Positions 28,234 to 37,909 of a stretch of 37,909 nt of DNA are shown here, in pieces; within the stretch, counting starts at the first letter, position 1; each line of letters opens with the position of its first letter. The notes beneath the pieces are model-generated. The model made no database searches. It was not told where the DNA came from and saw nothing but the letters and a program-made list of their open reading frames with translations. Origin of the DNA: an uncultured Methylophilaceae bacterium (lineage in GTDB: Bacteria; Pseudomonadota; Gammaproteobacteria; Burkholderiales; Methylophilaceae); the NCBI GenBank assembly GCA_903953055.1, contig CAJBIA010000090.1:1-37909 (forward strand), in the 5' to 3' direction. Position numbers and translations under genes: made by a program.

Positions 28234-28333
28234 TTTTAATCTTATAACCTCACCTGACATTACCTAAAAAATCGCATTGGTTTTCTTAAAAATTTAAAAA
28301 ACCTACTCAATAAAGACTACTTTTCCTACTAAA

Positions 28334-28342
28334 ATCATAGCA
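28334..28342 (-). promoter_or_regulatory. Candidate extended -10 promoter of lpxC
   Basis: TGCTATGAT on the minus strand (28334-28342) matches an extended -10 (TG-N-TATGAT) in the 140-base gap between ftsZ and lpxC. The -35 region is poor, as is common with extended -10 promoters. Transcription would give a leader of about 95 bases before ATG 28233. Confidence 0.45.
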
Positions 28343-28400
28343 TAAATGCAGCGCTCACTCCTAACGCAAGCGCCTTTACTACAGCTGGTATAGCTAGTAC

Positions 28401-29585
28401 TTAGTCTGCTTGTTTACGCAAAAAAGCAGGGATGTCATATTCTTCAATCCCATCTTTTTTCATTGCATCCACTTGTGCACGACGACCGTTATTTTGCGAA
28501 AATACAGCAGGTTCATCTTCATCGATATACCCAGTTGAACTTCCACCAGCGTAAATAGGTTGATTCGTTGTACCGTCACGGACTATTGGTGTCATAACGC
28601 GCAATTCTGGTTTTTGTTGACGACGTCCAATTTCACCATTCAGGCCAGTAGCCACCATCGTTACGCGCAACCCATCACCCATGCTGTCATCAAACACATT
28701 ACCAATGATTACTGTGGCATCTTCTGCAGTAAATGAACGAATTGTATGCATCACATCATTGTATTCTTTCATTTTGAATGAGTGACTTGCTGTAATGTTA
28801 ACTAAAACACCACGTGCATTGGCTAAGTTCACATTTTCCAAAAGCGGGCTTGCAACTGCTTGTTCAGCAGCTAAAACAGCACGATCTGGTCCTGTTGCAA
28901 CAGCAGACCCCATCATGGCCATTCCCATTTCAGACATCACGGTACGCACGTCAGCAAAGTCAACGTTTACTAAACCTGGGCAATTAATGATTTCAGCAAT
29001 ACCAGAAACGGCATTATGAAGCACATCGTTAGCTGCTTTAAAAGCATCTATAAATGTAACTTCATCACCCAAAACTTCCATTAACTTGTCATTAGGGATA
29101 ATAATGAGAGAGTCAACATGCTTAGAAAGTTCTTCCAAACCTTCTGTTGCAACTTTGCTACGTTTGCCTTCGAAAGCAAATGGTTTAGTGACCACAGCAA
29201 CAGTCAAAATACCCATTTCCTTAGCAATTTCAGCAACAATAGGCGCTGCACCAGTACCTGTGCCTCCACCCATACCAGCAGTGATGAATAACATATCTGC
29301 ACCATCGATTACCTCTGCAATGCGGTCGCGATCTTCCAACGCTGCTTCACGACCGATTTCTGGTTTAGCGCCAGCACCCAAACCTTTAGTAATATCCACA
29401 CCTATCTGAAGCACAGTTCTCGCTTGGCTCTTTTTAAGTGCTTGCATGTCAGTATTGGCGCAAATGAACTCTACACCCCCAACATTTTTTTCAATCATAT
29501 GCGCTACAGCGTTCCCGCCGCAACCACCCACACCAATGACCTTAATCACGGCTTCTTGGGACTCTTTATCCATAATTTCAAACAT
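28401..29585 (-). CDS. ftsZ: Cell division GTPase FtsZ
   Basis: FtsZ is the tubulin-like GTPase that forms the division ring. The 394-residue protein has the tubulin signature GGGTGTGAAP (residues 106-115), the GVGGCGGNAV nucleotide loop, NVDFADVRTVM with the T7-loop aspartate, and the C-terminal conserved peptide DIPAFLRKQAD. That tail binds FtsA and ZipA-type partners and, by homology, SlmA and ZapD. It follows ftsA after 72 bases, in the standard order. No hairpin terminator is clear before lpxC. Confidence 0.98.
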   Translation of the reverse strand: MFEIMDKESQEAVIKVIGVGGCGGNAVAHMIEKNVGGVEFICANTDMQALKKSQARTVLQIGVDITKGLGAGAKPEIGREAALEDRDRIAEVIDGADMLFITAGMGGGTGTGAAPIVAEIAKEMGILTVAVVTKPFAFEGKRSKVATEGLEELSKHVDSLIIIPNDKLMEVLGDEVTFIDAFKAANDVLHNAVSGIAEIINCPGLVNVDFADVRTVMSEMGMAMMGSAVATGPDRAVLAAEQAVASPLLENVNLANARGVLVNITASHSFKMKEYNDVMHTIRSFTAEDATVIIGNVFDDSMGDGLRVTMVATGLNGEIGRRQQKPELRVMTPIVRDGTTNQPIYAGGSSTGYIDEDEPAVFSQNNGRRAQVDAMKKDGIEEYDIPAFLRKQAD

Positions 29586-29657
29586 GTATTTCTCCTTGAT
29601 ATCTGCCTAAACTAAATTACTTCTGCCTTTGCCACCCTTTACTGCTACTACGTACTA

Positions 29658-30896
29658 CTAAAAATTACCCTGAAACCAATTCTTCATTCGCTCAAAAATA
29701 CGACCAAATGAATTTGCATCTAGATTGACTTGAATCTGTTGTGCCACCTGTCTTTTGCCAATTAATAACAATCCAACCCCAGTGGCGTATCTCGGGCTAC
29801 TCACTACTTCTGATAAGCCGCCTACATATCTTGGCAACCCCAGCCTTACCGGCATATGAAAGATTTCCTCACCTAGTTCGACCATGCCCTTCATCATTGC
29901 TGAGCCTCCAGTAATGACGATGCCTGAAGCAATCATTTCTTCAAGTCCGCTACGGCGTAATTCCGCCAATACAAATTCATAAAGCTCAACCACACGAGGT
30001 TCAATCACTTCAGCCAAGGTCTGAACTGAAAGTTGGCGTGATTCACGACCATCCGTCCCTTGAACCTCAACTACTTCACGCGGATCTGCCAATTGACGTA
30101 AAGCACATCCATATTTGATTTTGATATCTTCAGCTGATTGTGTTGGCGTTCTTAAAGCGACAGCAACGTCGTTAGTGATTTGATCGCCCGCAATTGGGAT
30201 CACTGCGGTATGACGAATCGCCCCTTGCTTAAATACTGCAATGTCCGTTGTTCCCCCACCGATATCAACCAGACAAACACCTAACTCTTTTTCATCTTCT
30301 GTTAGGACAGCTTCACTGGAAGCTAAAGGCTGAAGAATCAAATCGCTTACTTCTAAACCGCAACGCTTAATGCTCTTCACAATGTTTTGTGCAGCAGCTA
30401 CAGCACCGGTCACGATGTGGACTTTAACCTCCAATTTCATACCACTCATCCCAAGCGGTTCACGGACATCCTCTTGACCGTCAATAATGTATTCTTGAGT
30501 AAGAATATGCAGAATCTGTTGGTCTGAAGGCAGCGCAATCGCTTGTGCTGTTTCAATCACCCTTGAAACATCCGCTTGCGTAACCTCAGCATCTTTAATT
30601 TTTACCATCCCGCGAGCATTAATACTTTGAACGTGGCTACCGGCTATTCCTGTAAATACATTTTTAATAGTGCAATCAGCCATTAACTCGGCTTCTTCGA
30701 TCGCACGCTGAATTGCATTTACTGTGGAATCAATGTTGATCACGACCCCTTTTTTGAGGCCTCGCGAAACATGCTGACCTAAGCCAATCACATTCATATT
30801 GCCGTCAGCCATCAGCTCGGCAACGATTGCGACAACTTTAGACGTCCCAATATCTAAGCCAATAATGAGATTTTTCTCTTCTTTAGCTCTACTCAT
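29658..30896 (-). CDS. ftsA: Cell division protein FtsA
   Basis: FtsA is the actin-like ATPase that anchors FtsZ to the membrane. The 412-residue protein shows the actin-family phosphate loops IIGLDIGTSKVVAIVAEL and CLVDIGGGTTDIAVF, the adenosine motif VITGGSAMMKGM, and a C-terminal amphipathic helix IFERMKNWFQGNF, which serves membrane binding. It lies between ftsQ (47-base gap) and ftsZ. Confidence 0.97.
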   Translation of the reverse strand: MSRAKEEKNLIIGLDIGTSKVVAIVAELMADGNMNVIGLGQHVSRGLKKGVVINIDSTVNAIQRAIEEAELMADCTIKNVFTGIAGSHVQSINARGMVKIKDAEVTQADVSRVIETAQAIALPSDQQILHILTQEYIIDGQEDVREPLGMSGMKLEVKVHIVTGAVAAAQNIVKSIKRCGLEVSDLILQPLASSEAVLTEDEKELGVCLVDIGGGTTDIAVFKQGAIRHTAVIPIAGDQITNDVAVALRTPTQSAEDIKIKYGCALRQLADPREVVEVQGTDGRESRQLSVQTLAEVIEPRVVELYEFVLAELRRSGLEEMIASGIVITGGSAMMKGMVELGEEIFHMPVRLGLPRYVGGLSEVVSSPRYATGVGLLLIGKRQVAQQIQVNLDANSFGRIFERMKNWFQGNF

Positions 30897-30943
30897 AGTG
30901 TTTCTCCACTTTTTCTAATTTACTTTTATTCATATTCATTTAA

Positions 30944-31810
30944 TTAGGCCTTTGTTTTTTTCAAAACATCTTTCTTAACTTGCTCTTTTTTGACTGGCAC
31001 TTTCTTGCTTCCGTCTTTCTTTACTGATGCATCTTTAGCTTTATTTGGATTAAGTACTTTTGATTCAGGGACCGCCGATGCCGCCTTAAACGCCGCTAGC
31101 GCCATTGGGCTTCTCACCGCAAACCCACTTGGGTATCTCAAATCTACATAACTTAAATCACCCTTCATTCCTGCATATGTTTTGCTATACACCTTCACAA
31201 ACCTTGCAAGGCGTTGATCCATTTCTTCCCGACCCAGTGAAATCACCATCCCCGTGCTCGTTGTGATCTGCCATGATCGTCTCGGTGTTAATGTCACTTC
31301 AGTCAAACTCATCTTTACTGGCGAAATGAGGTTGTTAAAGCTCCCATAATGCTCAGCCACCTCTTTTACGCCGTTACCAGGACCATAAAACACCGGCAAG
31401 TCTGAATCTGAAGCGCCATGAAAGAGCTCACCATGCGTGTTCACCAAAGCTATATTTCCCCAACGAGCCAATTCTTGATGCTCTTCAATCACCACTTCTA
31501 GTCTGTTTGGCCAGCGCCTTCTGACGCTTACGTTTCTAGCCCAAGGCAATTTTTCAAAGGCTTGGCGCGTCTTCACTAAATTCACCGTAAAGAAATTTCC
31601 TTGTAAATACCGACTAGAAATCATCTTTACCTGTTCACGAGTTACGTGCTTTAAATCCCCTTCCACACGCACTTCATTGAGTGGAAATATTGGCAAATGC
31701 ACAACCTCAAATAGCGTTCCATATAAAAAAAGTAGAAATGAAATTGCAAACAAGACATTTGCAATCCAATTCAAAATATTTGGTTTATCCCACAAGCGTT
31801 TTGACTCCAT
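30944..31810 (-). CDS. ftsQ: Cell division protein FtsQ with lysine-rich C-terminal tail
   Basis: FtsQ is a single-pass membrane protein linking early and late divisome parts through FtsB and FtsL. It has a membrane segment (about residues 13-34), a POTRA domain ([16 protein letters not shown]) and the beta domain. Its last 38 residues or so are unusual: about 14 lysines in [19 protein letters not shown]-like repeats. ATG 31810 gives 288 residues and overlaps ddl by 26 bases. A TTG at 31795, nine bases after GGAG, would give [10 protein letters not shown], which fits the family's usual start, so the start is uncertain. A TTG at 31819 seems unlikely. Confidence 0.93.
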   Translation of the reverse strand: MESKRLWDKPNILNWIANVLFAISFLLFLYGTLFEVVHLPIFPLNEVRVEGDLKHVTREQVKMISSRYLQGNFFTVNLVKTRQAFEKLPWARNVSVRRRWPNRLEVVIEEHQELARWGNIALVNTHGELFHGASDSDLPVFYGPGNGVKEVAEHYGSFNNLISPVKMSLTEVTLTPRRSWQITTSTGMVISLGREEMDQRLARFVKVYSKTYAGMKGDLSYVDLRYPSGFAVRSPMALAAFKAASAVPESKVLNPNKAKDASVKKDGSKKVPVKKEQVKKDVLKKTKA

Positions 31811-32717
31811 GCTGTGCAATTGCCAAACTCAAAATATCTTTAACCAAATCTTCAAAAGAAATGCCTGCTGCCTTAGCCGCCATCGGCACCAAACTATGGT
31901 CCGTCATGCCGGGGCTAGTATTCACTTCTAGAAAATAATGTTTTCCAACTTCATCCATCAAAAAATCCACACGGCCCCAAGCCGTTCCCCCAATTGCTCT
32001 AAACGCCTCTAGCGCTTCCGATTGAATTTTGGCTTCTTGCTCTAAAGGCAATCCGCAGGGACATAAATACTGCGTGTCATCGCGCAAGTATTTGGCTTCA
32101 AAATCATAAAAATCATTGGCTGGCACAATACGTACTATTGGCAAAACCTTTTCCCCTACAATCCCAACGGTATATTCGCCTGCACCTACGTATTGCTCGG
32201 CAATTACTAAAGGATCCGATTGTGCTGCTAAGTCATAAGCGGCTTTCAATCCTCCACCAATTTTCACTTTAGTAATTCCAATACTTGAGCCCTCATTTGC
32301 TGGTTTCACAAACAAAGGCAAGCCTAATTTTTTCTCAATTGCTAAAAAGTCTGAGTCTTGATCAACAACCTCAAAAGCTGGCGTACTAATGCCTAAGGCA
32401 CGCCAAATTAATTTCGTACGCCACTTGTCCATTCCAATTGCAGAGGCCATAACCCCTGAGCCCGTATATGGAATACCAAAAAATTCTAAAGCGCCCTGTA
32501 TGCTGCCATCTTCACCAAATCGCCCATGCAAACAAATGAACGCAGCGTCATATTGTTCTAAGTCATGAAGCGGTCGCGTAGCTGGATCAAAAGACTCAGC
32601 TTGAATGCCCTGAGCTTGTAATGCATTCAACACAGCAGCGCCGCTTTTCAGCGAAACTTCTCGCTCTCCTGATTTGCCGCCTAACAGGACAGCTACTTTG
32701 CCAAATCCATTCATCAT
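31785..32717 (-). CDS. ddl: D-alanine--D-alanine ligase
   Basis: Ddl makes the D-alanyl-D-alanine dipeptide of peptidoglycan precursors. The 310-residue ATP-grasp protein has [50 protein letters not shown], and the metal-binding [17 protein letters not shown]. It is of the DdlB type by length and position. It overlaps murB by four bases (ATGA) and runs into ftsQ, consistent with coupled translation. Confidence 0.97.
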   Translation of the reverse strand: MMNGFGKVAVLLGGKSGEREVSLKSGAAVLNALQAQGIQAESFDPATRPLHDLEQYDAAFICLHGRFGEDGSIQGALEFFGIPYTGSGVMASAIGMDKWRTKLIWRALGISTPAFEVVDQDSDFLAIEKKLGLPLFVKPANEGSSIGITKVKIGGGLKAAYDLAAQSDPLVIAEQYVGAGEYTVGIVGEKVLPIVRIVPANDFYDFEAKYLRDDTQYLCPCGLPLEQEAKIQSEALEAFRAIGGTAWGRVDFLMDEVGKHYFLEVNTSPGMTDHSLVPMAAKAAGISFEDLVKDILSLAIAQHGVKTLVG

Positions 32718-33622
32718 TCAGCCCCACCTACTTTATTGCCTAACACGTGCACTTCTTGTTGCAAGCTAATTCCAAATTTTTCTTTCACTTGATCTCGCAT
32801 CAAATCAATCAATTGCTCGATATCATGTGCAGTCGCATTCCCTAAATTGACAATGAAATTGGCATGCTTCTCAGAAATTTGTGCGCCACCAATTATGTGG
32901 CCCTTTAATCCACAAGCATCAACCAAGCGCGCCGCATAATCCCCTTCAGGATTTCGGAAGGTTGAACCTGCATTTGGTAAATTAAGGGGCTGTGTTTCCA
33001 ATCGTTTGGCTAGCAAGGTTTTAATTTTTTGCTCAGAGACTTCTGGATCACCAACTGCTAAATTAAACCAAGCACCTACATACCACTCATTCACCACCGG
33101 CATTTCAACATGACGATAGGCCACCACAAATTCTGTCGCATTACGTTCGTGTACCGTACCCTTTAAATCGATGGTCAATACTCGGTGGACGCTGTCCCAA
33201 GTCTCACCGCCGTGACACCCTGCATTCATGCTCAAGGCGCCTCCAACAGTGCCGGGGATTCCTGCCCAAAATTCACCGCCTTGTTTTGCTTGCTTTGCAG
33301 TAAAACGAGCAAGCTTGGCGCAAGTCACACCAGCATCAGCGTAAATCAAGTTACCCTCCATTTGGAGCCTATTAAGTGCATTGTGAAGCACCACAACCGT
33401 GCCCCTCACACCATCATCTCTTACCAACAGATTCGATCCCAGTCCTACAAAATTCACAGGCTCTTCTGCATCCAAGCTTTGCAAGAAAGCACTTAAATCA
33501 TCCAAACTCGAAGGGATATATAAACGATCCGCTTTGCCCCCAATGCGCCAACTGTTATAACGAGCCATAGACTCGTTCATCAACAATGTTCCTTGAGCTT
33601 GGGTTTGTGCCATCACTTGCAT
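32714..33622 (-). CDS. murB: UDP-N-acetylenolpyruvoylglucosamine reductase
   Basis: MurB reduces the enolpyruvyl group to give UDP-N-acetylmuramate, using NADPH and FAD. The 302-residue protein has the FAD-binding [15 protein letters not shown] and [20 protein letters not shown], the [20 protein letters not shown] segment with the catalytic Ser region, and a C-terminal Glu segment (LQQEVHVLG); this is the short type I form. ATG 33622 has AAGGGA ahead of it. The gene overlaps murC by ten bases, with ATG 33613 as a less likely alternative. Confidence 0.97.
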   Translation of the reverse strand: MQVMAQTQAQGTLLMNESMARYNSWRIGGKADRLYIPSSLDDLSAFLQSLDAEEPVNFVGLGSNLLVRDDGVRGTVVVLHNALNRLQMEGNLIYADAGVTCAKLARFTAKQAKQGGEFWAGIPGTVGGALSMNAGCHGGETWDSVHRVLTIDLKGTVHERNATEFVVAYRHVEMPVVNEWYVGAWFNLAVGDPEVSEQKIKTLLAKRLETQPLNLPNAGSTFRNPEGDYAARLVDACGLKGHIIGGAQISEKHANFIVNLGNATAHDIEQLIDLMRDQVKEKFGISLQQEVHVLGNKVGGAE

Positions 33623-35007
33623 AGATCCCTTGTTAAGCTTGCAACTTGTCCGATGGACCCTGCACCCATGACAATCACAACGTCACCACTCTTTACTGTA
33701 TTAGCAATGGCTTGAGGAAGTTCGGCTGTCGTTTCAACAAACAATGGCTCAACCTTGCCAACTATACGAATCGCTCGCACTAATGAGCGAGTGTCTGCGG
33801 CGACAATTTGAGGCTCCCCAGCTGAATAAACTTCTGTGAGGAGCACTGCATCCACACTCGAGAGTACTTTTACAAAACTCTCAAAACAATCACGCGTCCT
33901 GGTATAACGATGAGGTTGAAAAGCCAGCACTAGGCGCCTGCCTGGGAAAGCTCCTCGCGCTGCCGCGATGACTGCTTCCATTTCAACAGGGTGATGCCCG
34001 TAATCATCAATCAATGTAAATGTGCCGCCTGAAGGAGCTTTGATTTCACCATAACGCTCAAAACGTCGACCAACGCCCTTAAATTCTCTTAGCGCCTTGA
34101 TAATGGCCGCATCAGGAACGCTTAACTCGCTTGCAATTGCAATTGCTGCTAAAGCATTAAGTACATAATGCTTGCCTGGCAAATTCAAGGTCACATCAAA
34201 CTCAGTCGTCACACCGTTGATCCGCTGCACGGTAAATTGCATCTTTGCATCATCGGCAACCACATTAATGGCACGTATACGGGCATCTTCACTAAAGCCA
34301 TAAGTCATGATTGGTTTAGTAATGCGAGGCAAAATTTTTCGAATATTAGCGTCGTCAACACAAACGACAGCCATTCCCCAAAAAGGCAACTGTTGAAGAA
34401 AATCAACGAATGCCGTTTTAAGCTTATCGAAGCTATGTTCGTAAGTGTCCATATGGTCAGCATCAATGTTAGTAACCACTGCCATCACTGGAGTTAAGTG
34501 CAAGAATGAAGCATCAGACTCATCTGCTTCTGCCACGATATATTCACCGGTTCCCAATTTGGCATTGGCGTTAGCCGATTCCAACCTGCCGCCGATCACA
34601 TAAGTTGGATCCATGCCTGCCTCAGCTAAGATGCTTGCAATCAAACTTGTCGTAGTCGTTTTCCCATGGGTACCCGCGACCGCGATTCCCTGTCTAAAAC
34701 GCATCAGTTCGGCCAACATTAATGCGCGCGGCACTACCGGTATTTTTCTTGCACGCGCTTCCATGACTTCAGGATTTGATTCATTGACTGCACTTGAAAC
34801 AACAACCACATCTGCATCAATCAAATTTTCTTTTTGATGGCCTTGATAGACCGTTGCACCAGCAGCTTTTAATCTTGCTGTTACGCTGTTAGTAGCCAAG
34901 TCAGAGCCACTTACTTGGAACCCCAAATTGAGCAACACTTCAGCAATGCCGCTCATGCCAGAGCCCCCTATCCCAATAAAATGGATATTTTTGACTTTAT
35001 GTTTCAT
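33613..35007 (-). CDS. murC: UDP-N-acetylmuramate--L-alanine ligase
   Basis: MurC adds L-alanine to UDP-N-acetylmuramate. ATG 35007 gives 464 residues beginning [20 protein letters not shown], the usual start, and GGAGGT lies six bases upstream. Motifs are the N-terminal dinucleotide-like loop [14 protein letters not shown], the ATP loop [11 protein letters not shown], and [13 protein letters not shown]. The start overlaps the murG stop by four bases (ATGA). An in-frame ATG at 35025 lies inside murG and lacks support. Confidence 0.97.
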   Translation of the reverse strand: MKHKVKNIHFIGIGGSGMSGIAEVLLNLGFQVSGSDLATNSVTARLKAAGATVYQGHQKENLIDADVVVVSSAVNESNPEVMEARARKIPVVPRALMLAELMRFRQGIAVAGTHGKTTTTSLIASILAEAGMDPTYVIGGRLESANANAKLGTGEYIVAEADESDASFLHLTPVMAVVTNIDADHMDTYEHSFDKLKTAFVDFLQQLPFWGMAVVCVDDANIRKILPRITKPIMTYGFSEDARIRAINVVADDAKMQFTVQRINGVTTEFDVTLNLPGKHYVLNALAAIAIASELSVPDAAIIKALREFKGVGRRFERYGEIKAPSGGTFTLIDDYGHHPVEMEAVIAAARGAFPGRRLVLAFQPHRYTRTRDCFESFVKVLSSVDAVLLTEVYSAGEPQIVAADTRSLVRAIRIVGKVEPLFVETTAELPQAIANTVKSGDVVIVMGAGSIGQVASLTRDLCK

Positions 35008-36068
35008 CGTGCCACCTCCATACAAACCCGGGCCACATCTAAGGTGGCTTCTGGCTTACCCAAAGTGCGCGCTATTTCAGCCATCTTCAAGCAACTGCTT
35101 CGCGTTAGTGACCTTAAAATACCCACCAACTTTTCTTTGGTTAATTCCTTTTGTTGCACTAGAAATGCAGCATCATGTGCGGCCAAATAAGCAGCGTTAG
35201 TGGTTTGGTGGTCATCTACCGCAAATGGAAATGGCACTAACAAACTTCCCAGGCCAACTGCAGACAACTCAGCAACCGTCATTGCACCAGCACGACAAAT
35301 TACAAAGTCAGCCCAAGCATACATATCCGCCATATTTTCTATAAACGCTAAACATTCGGCTTCTACGGCATGTTTAGCGTAATTACTTTTAAGTACATCG
35401 ATGTGCTTTACTCCAGCTTGATGAACCACTAAAGGACGGCTCTCCAAAGGCATTGCTGCCAAAGCTTCAGGAATCAAATCATTTAATGCTTGAGCACCCA
35501 AGCTTCCACCAACCACCAAGATACGTAATGCGCCTTGATGTTCTTTGAATCGCTCAACAGGCATAGCCACTTTAGTAATATCTGCTCGCACCGGATTGCC
35601 AACCACATTGGCATTTCTAAGCGCATCAGGAAAAGCCGTTAACAGCCGCGTTGCAATTTTTGCCATCAACTTATTGGTTAAACCAGCCACCGAATTTTGC
35701 TCATGAATCACTAAAGGTTTAGATAGTATTTTCGCCATCAAGCCACCAGGGAAGGCTGCAAAGCCCCCCATTCCAAGCACCACATTTGGCTGATACTTTT
35801 GCATCGCATTAAAACTTTGAGTTAATGCTTTTGCTAGCTTAATAGGCAACAAAACCCATCCCCACAAGCCCTTGCCGCGGACTCCTTGCATCGTCATCAT
35901 GGCTTTTTGATAGCCTTTACCTTCTATTAAACGATTTTCCATGCCCAGTTCAGTCGCCAACCAAACAATGTTCCAACCTTTCAATTTCAAATAGTCAGCC
36001 ACTGCTATTGCAGGGTAAACATGCCCGCCAGTGCCTCCAGCCATCACCATGAGTGTTTTTGGGCTCAT
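35004..36068 (-). CDS. murG: UDP-GlcNAc transferase MurG (lipid II synthesis)
   Basis: MurG transfers GlcNAc to lipid I at the inner face of the membrane, forming lipid II. The 354-residue GT-B protein has [43 protein letters not shown] and the C-terminal donor site [15 protein letters not shown]. Overlaps of four bases with ftsW upstream and murC downstream point to coupled translation. Confidence 0.97.
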   Translation of the reverse strand: MSPKTLMVMAGGTGGHVYPAIAVADYLKLKGWNIVWLATELGMENRLIEGKGYQKAMMTMQGVRGKGLWGWVLLPIKLAKALTQSFNAMQKYQPNVVLGMGGFAAFPGGLMAKILSKPLVIHEQNSVAGLTNKLMAKIATRLLTAFPDALRNANVVGNPVRADITKVAMPVERFKEHQGALRILVVGGSLGAQALNDLIPEALAAMPLESRPLVVHQAGVKHIDVLKSNYAKHAVEAECLAFIENMADMYAWADFVICRAGAMTVAELSAVGLGSLLVPFPFAVDDHQTTNAAYLAAHDAAFLVQQKELTKEKLVGILRSLTRSSCLKMAEIARTLGKPEATLDVARVCMEVAR

Positions 36069-37228
36069 ACCTGGATCCCCTTAAACAAGCGCTTATTTTC
36101 CCAATCGATCCGGAGTAATACTGCTATAGCAACGCAGTTGGCTAAAATACCTGTACCGCCAAAAGATAGAAGAGGCAATGTCAAACCCTTCGTTGGCAAT
36201 AAGCCCATATTCACGCCCATATTGATGATGCTTTGAACCCCCAGCCAAACGCCAATCCCCTGTGCTAATAAGGCAGAAAAGTACTGCTCGTTACCTACAG
36301 ACTCCTTAGCAATTTTGAAAGAACGCACCACAATCCACGCAAATAAACCAACCACAGCAGCCACACCTACAAAACCAAGCTCTTCGGCAATTACAGCCAA
36401 CAAGAAATCGGTATGCGCTTCTGGCAAATACATTAGCTTCTCTACGCTTGCACCGAGACCCACACCAAGCCATTCACCGCGCCCAAATGCAATTAAAGCG
36501 TGAGTTAATTGGTAGCCTTTTCCAAAGGGATCTGCCCAAGGGTCCATATAGCCTACAATTCGTTGATAGCGATAAGGCGAAGTCCATATGAGGAGAATGA
36601 ATCCGATGACAAGCAAAATAATCAAGCCAACAAAAATACGGTAGTTAATGCCGCCTAACCACAAAATGGCAATTGATATAGAAGCAATAACAACGAATGC
36701 ACCAAAGTCTGGTTCGACCAGCAACAAACTTCCAACCAGCAACATCACAGCCAACATCGGTAAAAATCCATGCTTAAAACTATCCATCAATGCTGCTTTA
36801 CGTGTTGTGTAATCCGCCACATAAACAGCCACTAGAAACTTCATCAATTCAGAAGGCTGTATTTGAAAAAAAACTAATTTGATCCATCGGCGACTTCCCA
36901 ATACTTTATGACCAATTCCAGGCACAAGTACCAACGTCAGCATGGCAAGTCCAATTAAGAATAGGAGCGGTGCCGACCGCTGCCATATTCTTGTTGGTAC
37001 CTGAAATGCAACGAGTCCAATCGCAAGGCCCGCCACTAAAAAAGCGGCATGACGGAATAAGTAATAAGCACTTTGGTGATTAGTCATGGACTTACCTTCG
37101 GCCCATGAAATAGAAGCGGAATAAACCATCACCATGCCAAAAGCAAGCAAGATCAATGCAATCCAAAGTAATGCTTGGTCATAGCTTACGCCAGTGATTT
37201 TGTTTCGATTATTCAACATTGGCATCAT
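36065..37228 (-). CDS. ftsW: Peptidoglycan polymerase FtsW
   Basis: FtsW is the SEDS-family glycosyltransferase that polymerises lipid II at the septum, working with FtsI. With ATG 37228 it has 387 residues, and AGGAGG lies seven bases upstream. About ten membrane segments can be seen. Family stretches include [18 protein letters not shown]-like [33 protein letters not shown] and [15 protein letters not shown]. An ATG at 37246 is in frame but inside murD. The stop overlaps murG by four bases. Confidence 0.96.
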   Translation of the reverse strand: MMPMLNNRNKITGVSYDQALLWIALILLAFGMVMVYSASISWAEGKSMTNHQSAYYLFRHAAFLVAGLAIGLVAFQVPTRIWQRSAPLLFLIGLAMLTLVLVPGIGHKVLGSRRWIKLVFFQIQPSELMKFLVAVYVADYTTRKAALMDSFKHGFLPMLAVMLLVGSLLLVEPDFGAFVVIASISIAILWLGGINYRIFVGLIILLVIGFILLIWTSPYRYQRIVGYMDPWADPFGKGYQLTHALIAFGRGEWLGVGLGASVEKLMYLPEAHTDFLLAVIAEELGFVGVAAVVGLFAWIVVRSFKIAKESVGNEQYFSALLAQGIGVWLGVQSIINMGVNMGLLPTKGLTLPLLSFGGTGILANCVAIAVLLRIDWENKRLFKGIQV

Positions 37229-37909
37229 GCTGCTGCCTCCTGGCATGCCAAGGCTTTTACGCTTTGCACAAAGACTTCTGCACGATGAACATAATTACGG
37301 AACATATCAAAACTGGCACAAGCTGGAGAGAGTAAGACAGCATCTCCAGGTTGAGCCAAGTCGTATGCCGCCTTAACAGCAAGCTCTAAGGTTTCAACCT
37401 TAACGATATGGATTGATTCAACATTCAATCCTTTTTGAATTTCAAGCGCATCACGACCAATCAATACAACCGCACGTGCATTTCTCGCGACAATCCCACT
37501 TAATGGTGAAAAATCTTGCCCTTTACCATCACCACCAGCAATTAAGACAATCTTGTTTGAATCATTCGGTCCAACTAATCCTTGAAGCGCGGCACAGGTC
37601 GCACCAACATTTGTCCCTTTTGAATCATCGTAAAAAGTGATGTTGCCAATCTCCGCGACCCATTCAACACGATGAGGAAGGCCTTTATATTCCCGCAGCG
37701 CTTTAATCATCACTTCTTTTTGCAAGCCTATCACTTCACATAAAGCCATTGCTGCTAATGCGTTTGCCGCATTATGCGAACCAGAAATCTTCAATTCGTG
37801 CGATGTTATTAATTCATTTTCTCCACGCATTAAAATCGTGGCACCATCTTTTTGGCCCAATCCAAAGTCTTCTGCATTTTTTGCTTCGTCCAAGCCAAAT
37901 GTGACACAA
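37225..37909 (-). CDS. murD: UDP-N-acetylmuramoylalanine--D-glutamate ligase, C-terminal part
   Basis: MurD adds D-glutamate to UDP-MurNAc-L-alanine. Only the C-terminal half (about 227 residues) is in the window; the frame is open to the right edge, and the TTG at 37893 is an internal leucine, not a start. Motifs are [15 protein letters not shown], the [12 protein letters not shown] segment with the substrate-binding lysine, and [19 protein letters not shown]. It overlaps ftsW by four bases (ATGA). The rest of the dcw cluster is expected to lie beyond the right edge. Confidence 0.95.
   Translation of the reverse strand, partial: CVTFGLDEAKNAEDFGLGQKDGATILMRGENELITSHELKISGSHNAANALAAMALCEVIGLQKEVMIKALREYKGLPHRVEWVAEIGNITFYDDSKGTNVGATCAALQGLVGPNDSNKIVLIAGGDGKGQDFSPLSGIVARNARAVVLIGRDALEIQKGLNVESIHIVKVETLELAVKAAYDLAQPGDAVLLSPACASFDMFRNYVHRAEVFVQSVKALACQEAAA

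Noticed and set aside
28351-28373. GCGCT...AGCGC dyad after ftsZ as a terminator
   Set aside because: The stem is five base pairs and no T-run follows on the minus strand.
37246-37909. TTG at 37893 as the start of a 222-residue protein
   Set aside because: The frame continues to the window edge and the protein is the C-terminal half of MurD, so the codon is internal.

Overview
The window reads as chromosomal core genome of an AT-rich betaproteobacterium. The gene neighbourhoods (pilD-coaE-zapD-yacG, argJ-DUF815 ATPase-Nudix/ThiE fusion, secA beside a DciA-like gene, argB-HAD-slmA, slt-NDUFA9-like-cca, and a complete dcw block) are typical of that class. The tkt-gap-pgk cluster and low GC make a Methylophilaceae-type methylotroph my best guess. 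That placement is an inference, not something the sequence proves. I see no insertion sequence, prophage, CRISPR array, tRNA or rRNA. Coding density is very high and no stretch over 300 bases lacks a gene. The longest gaps are about 280 bases upstream of tkt and about 210 bases between secA and the DciA-like gene.

Layout. 1-238: start of an unrecognised minus-strand gene. 378-3342 (+): prepilin peptidase, CoaE, ZapD, YacG and a PCu(A)C copper chaperone. 3351-6842 (-): an argJ-led operon (argJ, DUF815 ATPase, Nudix/ThiE-like fusion, YtkA-like protein). 6955-9864 (-): secA and a DUF1289 protein, closed by a strong terminator. 10076-10489 (+): DciA-like protein, sharing a bidirectional terminator with ppa. 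10545-12924 (-): purC, DUF1232 protein, beta-carbonic anhydrase, ppa. 13060-17309 (-): tkt, gap, pgk, with hairpin terminators after tkt and after pgk. 17588-18142 (-): CNHC-motif redoxin. 18201-22898 (+): rsmE, argA fused to a helix-turn-helix domain, argB, a HAD nucleotidase, slmA. 22903-27039 (-): slt, NDUFA9-like, cca. 27101-37909 (-): murD (partial), ftsW, murG, murC, murB, ddl, ftsQ, ftsA, ftsZ, lpxC and a small membrane protein.

How the genes fit together. Arginine synthesis is represented by argA, argB and argJ at two loci. Cell-wall precursor synthesis and division genes occupy the right third, and other division factors (zapD, slmA) sit elsewhere in the window. The tkt/gap/pgk block supplies pentose-phosphate and lower glycolytic steps.

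The most unusual item is the 544-residue ArgA. A Cro/CI-type helix-turn-helix domain is joined in frame to a full-length N-acetylglutamate synthase, with no usable internal start between them. A 9-bp inverted repeat spaced 52 bp centre to centre flanks its candidate promoter, so an autoregulating enzyme-repressor is a testable idea. A second unusual point is the GapA-type GAPDH, which carries Gly and Ala at the two positions that classically set NAD specificity (Asp and Pro), suggesting it accepts NADP(H). All assignments come from reading the sequence; no database search was run.
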